DNA of 35,865 bases, taken from Deltaproteobacteria bacterium (GTDB taxonomy: Bacteria; Myxococcota; Myxococcia; Myxococcales; 40CM-4-68-19). Where the stretch lies: positions 1 through 35,865 of the forward strand of contig JANXXR010000006.1 of assembly GCA_025350525.1 (NCBI GenBank). The letters are read 5' to 3'. Position 1 is the stretch's first letter, and every line of letters begins with the position of its first letter. The notes beneath the pieces were generated by a model. The model had not been told where the DNA came from and did not search any database. It was given only the letters and a program-made list of their open reading frames with translations. Positions 18,949 to 28,678 of the stretch are shown here, in pieces. The translations under genes and the position numbers were made by a program.

Positions 18949-21744
18949 TCAGCGGATGTGGATCGCCCCGGAGGTCAGCTTGCCGGTGATCGCCGTCCCG
19001 TCGCTGAGGGTGAGGGTGATCGAGCCGCCCCCCACCGCGCTGTCCACCGCCACCAGCGTGAAGGTGACGAGGTGGCCGGCGTTGACACCCGCGCCGGTCA
19101 TGGTCGCGCTGTGGCTGACCGGATCCGAGGAGGCCGAATCCGTCCGCGTCGAGCGGAAGCTGGTGCCGGTGCCGTCGTCGCGGTAGTCGGCCTTCTCGCC
19201 GCCGTCGTTGCAGACGAAGGCGAACTGGCCGTGCTTTCCGTTGCCCTCGTCGGTCTCGCCGGCGCCGTCGTCGTGCTGGTCGCCGCAAGTCAGCGGCACC
19301 GGCCCGACGTTGCCCAGCGTGAAATCGAACGACCGGGTCGCGTCCACGTCGGTGTAGAGGTCGGTGCGGGAGTTGTCCCGGCCAAAGGTGAGCGCGGTCA
19401 CGTTGTAGAGCGTGCTGCCGAGGATGGGGCGGCCCGGACCGAAGCCGTCCAGCGGCACGTCGATGGTGATGATGTCCCCCTGCACGGAGCCCTGGGCGGC
19501 AAACTCGGCCGGGTACTGCACCACCTTGCAGGTGTCGGGGGTGGTGATGACGCAGCCGGTGCCGGGGACCGCGCCCTGCGAGGAGGAGCCGCTGCCCGCG
19601 AAGAAGCTGGGCGGGCCGCCCGCCACCGACTCGGCCCCGAGGTAGAAGATGCGGTACGACTCCTCTCCCTGGTCGCCCCGCGAGAGCGCCTGGAAGCGGG
19701 TCAGCCAGACCGCGTTGGCCTTGCCCGGCGGCGGCGCGAAGCTCGCCAGCTTCTGCAGACCCATCTGCACCCGCAGCGTCTTGAGGTCGGGCTGGCTGAG
19801 CGCGATGCCGGTGAAGTCCAGCTGCGGCTGATTGGCGCCGGGTCCGGTCACCGGCGCGTAGTGCGGCGACTGCGCGTCGCCGGTCGGGTCGAAGGTCGGG
19901 TCTCCCGGCGGCGTCTCGGAGAGGACCCTGCCAGAGGCGGTCGGGCCGGCCAGCTGGCGGGTCTCGAAGAGGTGCGCGCCGTGGTGCTGGCTGGTGGTGT
20001 CGTTGTAGACGATGCGCAGCCTGCCGTCGCGGTCGAGGGTGATGCCGAAGTAGTCGGCCATGGTGCGATCGCCGCCGCTGATGCAGAGCGTGCCGTTGGT
20101 GCAGATCTGGCCGTAGTGCATCGGCTTCTCGGTGAAGCGCGCCTGGGCGAAGGCCGGCGTCGCCGAGAGCGCATTGGTGATGACCGAGGCGTAGCCGTAC
20201 CACTTGTACGCGGTGGCGGCCTGCCGGTTTACCGTCCACGAGGCCATGAGATTTGGATCGAGGCGCTCGGAGGTGCCGTACCAGACGGCCACCAGCGTGC
20301 CGGCGGCGCCCGCCTGCGTCCAGGGCATGATGTTGGTGTTCGCGTCCGGGCCGCCGTTGATGCGGACGATGGGACCCCAGTGCGCCCCCGCGTCGGTCGA
20401 GGCGGTGTAATAGACGTTGTAGTCCTTCCGATCGACCCACACCGCGTAGAGGTTTCCGGCGGCGTCGGTCGAGACCACGGGGAAGAGGTTGCTGACGTTG
20501 CCGCCGGGCGAGGCCGGCGTGTTGACGGTGTGGAAGAGGATGCCGGTGCGCTGGCCAGGGTCCACGTGGCCCACCGAGATGATCACGTGGTCGCCGCCGC
20601 CGCAGGGCAGGTAGAGGTTGCGGCGCACCGGATCGAAGCGCATCTGGCCGCAGGGCGCGCCGGTGTTGACCGTCGTCTGCGGCGCCGCCGTGGCAGGCTG
20701 GTAGACGATGCCGCCCACCGGATCGGCCGGGCCCGTCGAGCCGGGCGTCGAGTAGACGTACGGCCCGGTTTGGAGCTGGCGGAAGGTGAGAAAGACGGTG
20801 TTGTCGGTCGCCGCCGCGGTCAGGCCGTTGTCGACCGCGAGCCACTGCCGGTCGATGGCGGCGTTGGCTCCCCCGAACGGATTCTTGCGAAAGCTGTTGC
20901 CGTGGTCGTTGGAGACGGAGACCCCGATGCCGGTGAGATCCTCGAGGTCGGAGAAGTATGCGTAGCCCTGGTCGTCGACGACGACGTCGGTGTCGCCGCC
21001 GCCCGGGGGCGGGTCGGGCCGCACGCCGACGCTGAGGGGCGTGACGATGTTGAACTGGTCGCCGCGGTCCACCGAGCGGTGGATGAACGACTGGTTGGTG
21101 CTGGCGCCGAACGGCCCCGACTCCCAATAGGCGCCCGAGCTGTCGATGACGCTGAGCGGCTCGCCCTCGGTGCGCTGCGCGTCGACCACTGTCGCCGGAC
21201 CGAAGGCGAGTCCTCCGGTGGTGCGGGGCGGACCCTGCGTCGGGCCGCCGGGGGTCGAGGCGAAGAGGGCCGTCCCGCTGTAGCCTCCCATCACCACGGT
21301 GGCGGGCAGCACGCGGACTTCATACGTGCCCGACGGATTCTTCAGGAACACGCTTTCGGTGCAGGTCCCGCCTGCCGACTTTCCCACCTGCGTCCCCGCC
21401 GCGTCGTAGACGTAGAGGTCGAAGTCGTTGAGCGTGCTCGGGCAGGTGATGTCGATCCGGACCCCGCCGTTGTTGGTGGCCCAGTAGGAGCTGGGGACGT
21501 CCACCGTCAGGTAGTAGTGATCGCAGCGGAGGTTGGCCGGGTCGGCCGCGGGCGGGCAGGCGGCCGGATCGGCGTTGACGCCGACCACGTACGTCTGCCC
21601 GGTCCAACTCGCCGAGGTCGAAGCCGGACCGACGGTGCCGGCAGGCGGTGTCGCAGCCCGGGACGAGAAGGCGGCGAGCAGGGCCGCGACGGCGAGTCCA
21701 GCCGGCGACAGGCGGTGCGAGTGAGTCCACTGAGCGCAGGTCAT
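18949..21744 (-). CDS. Secreted BNR/sialidase-like beta-propeller protein with N-terminal PPC-like domain
   Basis: 931 aa; signal peptide; repeated propeller motifs (SFIHRSVDRGDQF, VSVSNDHGNSFRKNPF, YYTASTDAGAHWGPI); N-terminal NDFDLYVYDAAGTQVGKS PPC-like. Confidence 0.8.
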   Translation of the reverse strand: MTCAQWTHSHRLSPAGLAVAALLAAFSSRAATPPAGTVGPASTSASWTGQTYVVGVNADPAACPPAADPANLRCDHYYLTVDVPSSYWATNNGGVRIDITCPSTLNDFDLYVYDAAGTQVGKSAGGTCTESVFLKNPSGTYEVRVLPATVVMGGYSGTALFASTPGGPTQGPPRTTGGLAFGPATVVDAQRTEGEPLSVIDSSGAYWESGPFGASTNQSFIHRSVDRGDQFNIVTPLSVGVRPDPPPGGGDTDVVVDDQGYAYFSDLEDLTGIGVSVSNDHGNSFRKNPFGGANAAIDRQWLAVDNGLTAAATDNTVFLTFRQLQTGPYVYSTPGSTGPADPVGGIVYQPATAAPQTTVNTGAPCGQMRFDPVRRNLYLPCGGGDHVIISVGHVDPGQRTGILFHTVNTPASPGGNVSNLFPVVSTDAAGNLYAVWVDRKDYNVYYTASTDAGAHWGPIVRINGGPDANTNIMPWTQAGAAGTLVAVWYGTSERLDPNLMASWTVNRQAATAYKWYGYASVITNALSATPAFAQARFTEKPMHYGQICTNGTLCISGGDRTMADYFGITLDRDGRLRIVYNDTTSQHHGAHLFETRQLAGPTASGRVLSETPPGDPTFDPTGDAQSPHYAPVTGPGANQPQLDFTGIALSQPDLKTLRVQMGLQKLASFAPPPGKANAVWLTRFQALSRGDQGEESYRIFYLGAESVAGGPPSFFAGSGSSSQGAVPGTGCVITTPDTCKVVQYPAEFAAQGSVQGDIITIDVPLDGFGPGRPILGSTLYNVTALTFGRDNSRTDLYTDVDATRSFDFTLGNVGPVPLTCGDQHDDGAGETDEGNGKHGQFAFVCNDGGEKADYRDDGTGTSFRSTRTDSASSDPVSHSATMTGAGVNAGHLVTFTLVAVDSAVGGGSITLTLSDGTAITGKLTSGAIHIR

Positions 21745-21756
21745 GGCGAGCTCCGG

Positions 21757-24639
21757 TTAGCGGGGGTGGATGGAGAGGACGCCGGACACCAGCGGCGCGC
21801 TCTTCTGATAGAGGAAGCCCAGCGGCCCGGTGATGGTCATGGTGAAGGTGCCGACCTGCGTCGCCGTCGGCAGGTTGCAGGCGGTGAACGCGTAGGTGTA
21901 GCCGGGCTGGAGGTTCACGGTGGCGGCGCCGAGCAGGTTCACGCAGGCGCCGTTCGAGTAGGTGACGGCCTGCGAGCCGCCCACGCTCTGCATGGTGAAG
22001 TTGTCGCGGGGCGCGCTGTACTCGACGTTGCTGTTCTCCGGGTGGTTCGGGTCGTCGGAGAAGCTGGCGTGATCGCGGTCGGCAGCGTCCGAGTCGTCGC
22101 CCTCGCCGCTGTCGCCGCCGCCGCTGCCCGGAGGAGCGCCCACCCAAGTGGCGGTGTCGAACCGGTATGTGCCGTTGAGGCGGGTGAGGTCGGAGATGCC
22201 GTCGCCCCCGCCGGTCTGGGCCTGGCCGCGCAGGCCAATAAAAGTCGCGCCGGAGACGATGGCCCCGTGCTTCTGCAGCGCGTTCAGCTTCGCCAGCGCG
22301 ACCTTGACGGTGACCTGCTTGTTGACGAGGTCGAAGGCGCCGAAGTCCGCCGGACCGACGGTGGTGTAGACCATGTGCCCGCCGGAATCGCGCACCGCGG
22401 TTCCGTACGAGAACGTCTGCACTCCCTGCGGGTCGGTCGCGGCCAGCAGGAACCACTGGTCGGCGTGGTCGGAGACGAACGGCCGCGTCGGGTTGGTGGC
22501 GAAGCTCATCCGCCAGGTGCTATCGGGCGGCACCGAGGTCAGCCCCGACAAGCGCATGGTGGCGCTGATCAAGGTCGTCGGCGTGGTGACGTCGCAGCCG
22601 TATTGCACCGAGAGGATGTCCACCGGGCTGTCAGTCGGGGTGACCGCGAGGAGCCCGGCGGCCTGATCGTGCAGCTCGTCGACGACCTGGGGCTGCGTCG
22701 GGTCCGGCGCCGGCGCGCGATCGGTTCCCTGGATCTTCACCTGCGCGCCGGTGTGGAGGCTCAAGCCGCCGGTCTGGTGGGTGACGTACGGGTTCCCCTT
22801 GTAGTCGTTGTGGTCGTCGTCGAAGGTGATGAAGGCGAGGCCCTGCGGGTCGGTCTCCAGCTGGAAGAAGTCGCCCAGGTTGCGGTTGGCCGCGCCGCCG
22901 AATCCGCCCAGGCTGATGTTCGAGCCGTGCACGTAGTGGTCGCTCGCCACCGACTGGTAGAAGGTCGGGTTCTGCGCGGTCGCGTTCAGGCTCTCGGCGA
23001 AGAAGACCTTCCAGTTGGCGGCGTCGTTGTTCTGGCCCTTGCCGTCGTCGGTGTCGGAGACCTCGGTGCCGTACCAGGCCACGGCGATGCTGCCCGGCTT
23101 CTTGCCGGTGGTGATCCAGGGCAAGAGCGAGGTCGAGGGGCTGGCGAGGTTGCTGACCTTCACCGGCTGCGTCCAGGTCTTGCCCTGATCGGAGGAGGAG
23201 GCGAGGTAGATGGCCACGCCGCCGTCCGAATAGGCGACGTAGACGGTGCCGTCGGGCGCCACCTTGCACACGGGAAAGAGCGCCGCGATCGTGGCCGTCT
23301 TTCCCGTGGCGGCGGTGACGGTGTGGAAGTCGGCCGCGGTCGGCCCCAGCGAGCGCACCGTCGGGTGGCCGATGGCGACGTTCAGCTGGTTGGCGCTGGT
23401 CCCCTGCATGCAGAAATAGACGGTGCCGTCGCGCTGATCGACGGTGACCGGGCCGGTGGTGTTGCCGCCCACGGCGGCGAGGACGGGCGGGCCATAGGAG
23501 AAGCCGGCGTCGGTGGAGCGGTTGATCCAGAACTTCGAGGTTGCCACGAGGCCGGTGAAGTCGCGGTAGGCGAGGTAGACGGTGTCGCTGCCGTCGAACT
23601 CCATCCAGTTGCGGTCGTCGAGGGGGCTGGCCGAGTTGCCCGCCGGGTTGCGCTGGTAGCTGTTGGCGCGGTCGAAGGAGCGCTGCGTGGAGATGTTGGC
23701 CGCCACCAGGCTGGAGAGCGCCAGCGCCGGCACGTTGCCGCCGCCCGACGTCTGGGGCAGCGCGAAGCCGACCGCCATGTCCATGTCGCCGCCGCCGTCG
23801 CCCCCCAGCTGGGGGTTCTGCTGGCCGGTGACCGAGTCGGGCATGCCCTTGTACGACGGGTTGAAGGAGTTGCCGCCTCGGTCGATCGAGGCGGTCGCCC
23901 TCCGCAAGAAAGGATCGTAGCTGGCGCTGTTCGGGTTCAGGTCGAAGCGCCAGAGGTCATCGCCGCCGGGCACTCCGCGGATGCCGCCCGCGTAGGCGTT
24001 TCCCTGGAAGTCGACCCGGACGCTCGGCTCGTTGTCGCCGGTCGCGGCGAAGGCCAGGAGCGTGCGGTTGCGGCTGAAGGAGATGCCGACCTTGCTGCCC
24101 GGCACGTAGTTCGCCACCCGCGGCGCGGGTCCGGCCGGAATGGCCTCGAGCGCGGCGGTGCCCGTGTAGGGATCGGAGGTCACCACCGCGAAGTAGATGG
24201 CGCGCACCGCGAAGGTGTCGTTGACGCCGGCCGCGACGACGCGGTCGATGTCGAGCGTGGTCTCCTCGCTGGTCTCGGGAACGCCTCCGCCCTTCGAGGC
24301 CACCAGCGGGCCGGAGACGGAGCCGGTGAAGACGTCCAGATCGTAATCGTTGTACTGGTTCACCCACGCGATCTTGAAGTGGATGCGCTTGCCGGTGTAG
24401 TCGCCCGGCGCGAGGCGCAGCGTGAAGGTGTCGCAGTTGGTACCCTCGATGCAGGTGGTCTCGCCCTGCGGGCTCGCGGCCACCGCGGCGAATCCGTTCC
24501 AGGTCACAGTGGCGCCGGGGCTGAGCGTGCCGCTGGCCGGCGTCGCGGCCCGGGCTTCGCGGTGAAAGGAGGACAAGCCGGCGGTCACCACCAGGGTCAC
24601 TGCCGCGGTCAGCGTCGCGAGCATCAACTTGGTTTTCAT
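21757..24639 (-). CDS. Secreted BNR/sialidase-like beta-propeller protein, paralogous to the downstream gene
   Basis: 960 aa; signal peptide; N-terminal ATPASGTLSPGATVTWNG...NDYDLDVFTG parallels the 931 aa protein; WINRSTDAGFSYGPP, ASSSDQGKTWTQPVKV BNR motifs. Confidence 0.8.
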   Translation of the reverse strand: MKTKLMLATLTAAVTLVVTAGLSSFHREARAATPASGTLSPGATVTWNGFAAVAASPQGETTCIEGTNCDTFTLRLAPGDYTGKRIHFKIAWVNQYNDYDLDVFTGSVSGPLVASKGGGVPETSEETTLDIDRVVAAGVNDTFAVRAIYFAVVTSDPYTGTAALEAIPAGPAPRVANYVPGSKVGISFSRNRTLLAFAATGDNEPSVRVDFQGNAYAGGIRGVPGGDDLWRFDLNPNSASYDPFLRRATASIDRGGNSFNPSYKGMPDSVTGQQNPQLGGDGGGDMDMAVGFALPQTSGGGNVPALALSSLVAANISTQRSFDRANSYQRNPAGNSASPLDDRNWMEFDGSDTVYLAYRDFTGLVATSKFWINRSTDAGFSYGPPVLAAVGGNTTGPVTVDQRDGTVYFCMQGTSANQLNVAIGHPTVRSLGPTAADFHTVTAATGKTATIAALFPVCKVAPDGTVYVAYSDGGVAIYLASSSDQGKTWTQPVKVSNLASPSTSLLPWITTGKKPGSIAVAWYGTEVSDTDDGKGQNNDAANWKVFFAESLNATAQNPTFYQSVASDHYVHGSNISLGGFGGAANRNLGDFFQLETDPQGLAFITFDDDHNDYKGNPYVTHQTGGLSLHTGAQVKIQGTDRAPAPDPTQPQVVDELHDQAAGLLAVTPTDSPVDILSVQYGCDVTTPTTLISATMRLSGLTSVPPDSTWRMSFATNPTRPFVSDHADQWFLLAATDPQGVQTFSYGTAVRDSGGHMVYTTVGPADFGAFDLVNKQVTVKVALAKLNALQKHGAIVSGATFIGLRGQAQTGGGDGISDLTRLNGTYRFDTATWVGAPPGSGGGDSGEGDDSDAADRDHASFSDDPNHPENSNVEYSAPRDNFTMQSVGGSQAVTYSNGACVNLLGAATVNLQPGYTYAFTACNLPTATQVGTFTMTITGPLGFLYQKSAPLVSGVLSIHPR

Positions 24640-24649
24640 TGGGTAGCTC

Positions 24650-27535
24650 CTAGAAGTGGAAGGACCAGATGCCGCGGCCGAAGGTCGCGGCGAGGAGGAG
24701 GTTGGGATCGTTCGGGGCGAAGGTCAGGGCCGGCGTGGTGAAGGCGGGAAGGTTCGCGAGGACGCGCCAGGTGCCGCCGTCGAGCGTGCTGGAGATGAAG
24801 ACGCCGAGGTCGGTGCCGACGATCAGCCGGGTGCCGTGGACCACCACCCAGTCGGCCGGCGTGTCGGGCAGGTTGCCGGAGACGTCCACGAAGGTGTTGC
24901 CGCCATCCACCGACTTGAAGACGTGGCCGGTGCCGACGTTCTCCTGGAAGACGGCGCCGGGCGGCAGCCAGTGCGTGCTGTACCCGCCCAGTGCCGCGTA
25001 GACCGTGCGCGGATTCGCGGCGTCCATCCGCACCGAGTTGATGTACCGCCTGGGCAGCCCCGCGGGGTTCGGGATGACGTGCCAGCCGTTGCCGGTGAGC
25101 CGCTGCGCAGGCAGGGCGCCGCCCACGTTGGTGGCGAGCCCGCGACCGAAACGGTGCTGGCTGGTGCCGCTGCAGGGACCGCAATACCCGACGTAGGCGT
25201 TGTCGCCGACCAGGTCCACCGCGGAGAGCCGGTTGTTGGGATCGGCGGTGGTCTTGGTCGCGGCGGCGTCGCCCGGATGGTCGGCGGTGCCGAGGTCGAA
25301 CACCTTGGTCCAGACAAAGCCGGCGCAGGTCTCCTTGGCCGGCGTATTCACCACCGTGCAGGGCTGCGTGTACGCGTCGGTCGTCTCCTGCACGTCGCGC
25401 CCGCCGATGAGCAGGTGGCCAGCGCTGGTCGGATCCTGCTGCAGCGGCGTGGCGAAGAGCGGCGTGGTGAGCGCCGGATCGACGTGCTTCCAGGTGCTGC
25501 CGCCGTCGTTGGTGAGGGCGACCACGCCGCCCGCGTACTCCTCGACGATGTTCTTCGAGTTGTCAGGGTCGATGGCGGTGAAGAAGCCGTCGCCGCCGAA
25601 GATCATCACCTCGTATCCGGTGGGGGTGATCTTCATCTCGCCGTTGTCTTGAAGGCCGGCGACGATGGTGCCGTCCTTGGCGGCGGAGAGGTGGTAGGGC
25701 AAGAGCGTGGCGAGGCCGTCGTTGGCTCCGTTGCCCCAGCGGTCGTTGGAGAAGTCGGCGCCCGCGGCGACGTGCTGGAGGAAGGCGCCGCCGTCGTTGC
25801 CTGCGAGCAGCGTGACCCCGCCGCCCGACGCGTCGGGGACGAAGAGGCCGGCGTGCTGGTCGGGGTGCGTGGTGGTGCCGGGGATGGGCGAGGCGGCGCC
25901 GTTGCACTGGTAGCCCGGCAGCGAGAAGGCACAGGCGTTCCAGTAGCGGGCGATGACCTTCCAGGGAGTCGCCGCGGCGCTGACGCCGTTCTGCGGCTCG
26001 CCGACGAGGGTGTTCTCCCAGATCTCCTCGAGGCCGAAGGCGACACGGGTCGGCGCGTGGGTGAGCGCGTCGGTCGACGTCGGGTCGGCGTCGATCCAGA
26101 GGTTGTACCAGGACTGGACGCCCGGGTCGTAGCCGAGGGCGGCGCCGGCCGGCCCGAGCGAGCTGTTGGTCCCCGGCAGGGTGAGCTGCGACCAGTCCAT
26201 GATCTTGGTCCAGGTCTGGCCGAAGTCCTTGGAGACGTACGCGCCGTCGAGCACGGTGGGCGGGGCGGCAGTGCCGGCCGCGAGGCAGGTGTTGACCTCG
26301 AGGCCGGCCTGCACCTCGTCGAGGCAGCCGGCGATCTTCTGCGCGTCCTGCACGATGGCGTAGACGAGGTTGTGATCCTGGCCCACGCCGTGCGCGACGG
26401 TGAGCGCGGTGCGGCCGACGACGGGCGTGGGGGCGAAGCCGTTCTTCGAAGGGTTGCCGCCCGGGTCGACGAAGCTGAACGTTCCCGGCCTGCCGCTGGC
26501 GGAACGATAGATGCCGTTTTGCGGCGCCTGCTGAAGCGTGGTCGAGAGCGTTCCCTCGGCGTTGCGCATCTTCAGCTGGCCGCCGATCCAGCCGACCGCG
26601 GCGATCACCTGGCCGCCGCCCGCGCCGTTGGCGTCGGCGGGGCGGACCGTCACGTCGGTGACGATGTTGGCGAAGAAGCAGGCGCCGCTGGTGGTGTCGC
26701 CGGCGCAGTTGACCGGGTATCCCGCGGGCGAGGTGGGCAGGGCGACGTTGACGAAGGAGGCGCCGCCGTCGGTCGAGCGGTAGAGGCCCTTGCTGGTGGC
26801 GGCGTAGAGCGTCGCGCCGGTCGCGTCGCTCGGGTCGACGGCGATCCTGAACGAGAGCGCGCCGCTCGGGATCCCGGCGGCGTGGGTCCAGTGGCTCAGG
26901 TCGCGCGTGGTGAAGACGCCCAGACCCGACAGGGACAGGCCGCCGCCCATGGCGTTGTCGCCGGTGCCGGCGATGAGCGTGCCGCCGCCATAGCGGGAGA
27001 AGGCGATGGCGCCGACCACCTGGGTGGGCAGCCGATCGCCCACCGACTGCCAGCTGCCGCCGCCGTTGGTGGATTGCCAGACGCCGCCGCCCGCGACAGA
27101 AGCGAAGTAGCGGCCGGGCCGCGCCGGATCGGCGGCGAAGCCGGTGACGCGCGCCGAGAGCTTCACCCAGCCCAGCGAGCTGACGCCGTCGTTGATGTCG
27201 TTGTAGGCGGGATCATTGGCGTAGAGCGGGGCGTGGCCCACCTGGTGCCAGCCGTTGCCGGCGCCGGTGGCCCCGGTTCCGTCGTCATGATCCATCCCGT
27301 CGCGCTCGGCGATGGCCGACTCCTCCGCCCCTTCGGCGACCTCGTCGTAGGGGGCGGCGTGCTTGGCCACCGCCTCGAACTGGCGCGAGAGCTCCTCGAT
27401 GGGACTCTCGCCCGCGACCCGCCCCTCCCCGGCCTCCCGCTGCGCGCCGGGCCGGTCGGCGCAGAGGACGGCCGCGGCGAGGGACAGGACTGCGAGCCAG
27501 GAGTTCTGCCAACTCAGAGCGCGGAACGGTCGCAT
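24650..27535 (-). CDS. Secreted VPS10/BNR-repeat glycosidase-like beta-propeller protein
   Basis: GGGVWQSTNGGGSWQSVGDRL, KGLYRSTDGGASFVNVALP, AYVSKDFGQTWTKIMDW, HVFKSVDGGNTFVDVSGNLPDTP. Start at 27535 (MRPFRALSWQNSWLAVLSLAAAVLC) preferred over 27571. Confidence 0.82.
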   Translation of the reverse strand: MRPFRALSWQNSWLAVLSLAAAVLCADRPGAQREAGEGRVAGESPIEELSRQFEAVAKHAAPYDEVAEGAEESAIAERDGMDHDDGTGATGAGNGWHQVGHAPLYANDPAYNDINDGVSSLGWVKLSARVTGFAADPARPGRYFASVAGGGVWQSTNGGGSWQSVGDRLPTQVVGAIAFSRYGGGTLIAGTGDNAMGGGLSLSGLGVFTTRDLSHWTHAAGIPSGALSFRIAVDPSDATGATLYAATSKGLYRSTDGGASFVNVALPTSPAGYPVNCAGDTTSGACFFANIVTDVTVRPADANGAGGGQVIAAVGWIGGQLKMRNAEGTLSTTLQQAPQNGIYRSASGRPGTFSFVDPGGNPSKNGFAPTPVVGRTALTVAHGVGQDHNLVYAIVQDAQKIAGCLDEVQAGLEVNTCLAAGTAAPPTVLDGAYVSKDFGQTWTKIMDWSQLTLPGTNSSLGPAGAALGYDPGVQSWYNLWIDADPTSTDALTHAPTRVAFGLEEIWENTLVGEPQNGVSAAATPWKVIARYWNACAFSLPGYQCNGAASPIPGTTTHPDQHAGLFVPDASGGGVTLLAGNDGGAFLQHVAAGADFSNDRWGNGANDGLATLLPYHLSAAKDGTIVAGLQDNGEMKITPTGYEVMIFGGDGFFTAIDPDNSKNIVEEYAGGVVALTNDGGSTWKHVDPALTTPLFATPLQQDPTSAGHLLIGGRDVQETTDAYTQPCTVVNTPAKETCAGFVWTKVFDLGTADHPGDAAATKTTADPNNRLSAVDLVGDNAYVGYCGPCSGTSQHRFGRGLATNVGGALPAQRLTGNGWHVIPNPAGLPRRYINSVRMDAANPRTVYAALGGYSTHWLPPGAVFQENVGTGHVFKSVDGGNTFVDVSGNLPDTPADWVVVHGTRLIVGTDLGVFISSTLDGGTWRVLANLPAFTTPALTFAPNDPNLLLAATFGRGIWSFHF

Positions 27536-27649
27536 GCGGGCTCCTGCGGAAGCGCCAGGGATGGCGCGCAAGGCCCTTCAGCAAGGGCGGTGCCAGCGGG
27601 GGCTGGAGCGGCCACGCTGGGAAGTGCGTCCGCGTCCCTGCGCCGCCGA

Positions 27650-27703
27650 GAGCAAAAGCTGCGCGTTTGAGCAAGAGCGCCAGCCGGAGAGCAACTCTTG
27701 CTC
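27650..27703. repeat. GAGCAA direct repeats (27650, 27669, 27689) plus inverted TTGCTC (27698); 10-bp inverted repeat tgagcaagag/ctcttgctca
   Basis: Read directly: GAGCAA at 19- and 20-bp spacing; TGAGCAAGAG 27668-27677 pairs with CTCTTGCTCA 27695-27704; alternative hairpin GAGCAA-CTC-TTGCTC 27689-27703. Confidence 0.7.
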
Positions 27704-27800
27704 ACTGCGGTCCCTACCGGCACCAGCGTGCGGCCGCTCCAGCGAGCGGTCCGCGGCTCATCGAGTGGCTCTTCGCCCGGCTGATGTGCTGTGGCGTCGG

Positions 27801-28424
27801 TCAGTCGTTGCGAGACAAAGGCGATCGGTCGTGCGCGGGCCGCCTGGGTCGGGCCCGCCGCCATCCGACGCGCAGGAGCCAGGTGCGCGGCTCAGACAGC
27901 ACCTCGCGCGCCGCCGGCTCCGCCGAGGAGAACGGGTCGCGCCCGGCCGCGGCGAAGTGGTGCGCGGCGTTGCCGAGTACGTAGGCAATGGCGTTGGCCA
28001 GCGCGGTGGGCGAGGTTAGCAGGCGTGCGTGGTAGTGGTCGCCGAAGACCTTCCCGGCGCGGCCCATCATCTTGTTGAGCGCCTTGGCGATGCGGATGCA
28101 AAGCCCCTGCAGCGCCCGCGAGAGCGAGGCGTGGTCGTCGGCCTCGAGGATGAGGTGCAGGTGGTTCCCCTGCACGCTGAACTCGACGAGCCGCACCCCG
28201 AAGCGCCCGCGAGCTTTTTCGAAGCAGCTCCGGATGCGCCGGAAGCTCCGCTTGGAGCGCAAGTTCCAGACGTGATCGCGCATGCCCAGGGTCACGTGCA
28301 CCGGCGTCGCCCGCATGAAGCGCGGCCGGGCGGCGTGCGAGACGCGGTTGCCGCGCGGGCGGCCAGCGCCGTCGCGACGACCGCCGCGGGTGGGGAAGCT
28401 GAGCTGGCTGGAGCGAGCGCGCAT
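27801..28424 (-). mobile_element. IS200-like/REP-associated tyrosine (RAYT, Y1) transposase
   Basis: GRPRGNRVSHAARPRFMRATPVHVTLGMRDHVWNLRS...VEFSVQGNHLHLILEADDHASLSRALQGLCIRIAKALNKMMGRAGKVFGDHYHARLLTSPTALANAIAYVLGNAAHH; HLH (HUH) and Tyr-containing helix. Confidence 0.85.
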
Positions 28425-28608
28425 GAATTCGGGACTAATTGTACGATCGGCGCCGAGGAGAGTCAAGCCCCGATGATTGAAAAGCCTTTACAGTTACAGT
28501 CGAGGCGCAAGGCGGCGCCGTCGAGGCGGGCTCGCGTGCTCGTCCTCGCCTCGGCTCGCGGACGCGCCCCAGGACCAGCCCGAAACCGAGGCCCTGAACG
28601 AGGACGCG

Positions 28609-28642
28609 GACGAGCACGGCGCTTAGACGAGCACGGCGCTTA
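28609..28642. repeat. Perfect 17-bp tandem direct repeat (gacgagcacggcgctta x2)
   Basis: 28609-28625 and 28626-28642 are identical. Confidence 0.9.
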
Positions 28643-28678
28643 AGTGGGCGGCATTGGGCGAGGGATAGCGGCCCCCGA

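Noticed and set aside
18931-18957. Short gtcagcggat duplication just after the methyltransferase stop
   Set aside because: 10-bp repeat in a convergent gap; too short to interpret.
18958-24741. 1927-aa open reading frame on + strand antisense to two propeller genes
   Set aside because: Arg/Gly/Val/Ala-rich low-information translation, no domain signal; fully antisense to genes with signal peptides and BNR motifs. Typical high-GC shadow ORF.
24656-27670. 1004-aa + strand ORF
   Set aside because: Antisense shadow of the VPS10/BNR gene; no recognisable motif.
27668-27704. Rho-independent terminator after the transposase
   Set aside because: The inverted repeat lacks a following T-tract on either strand and has a long loop; kept as a repeat/regulatory candidate instead.
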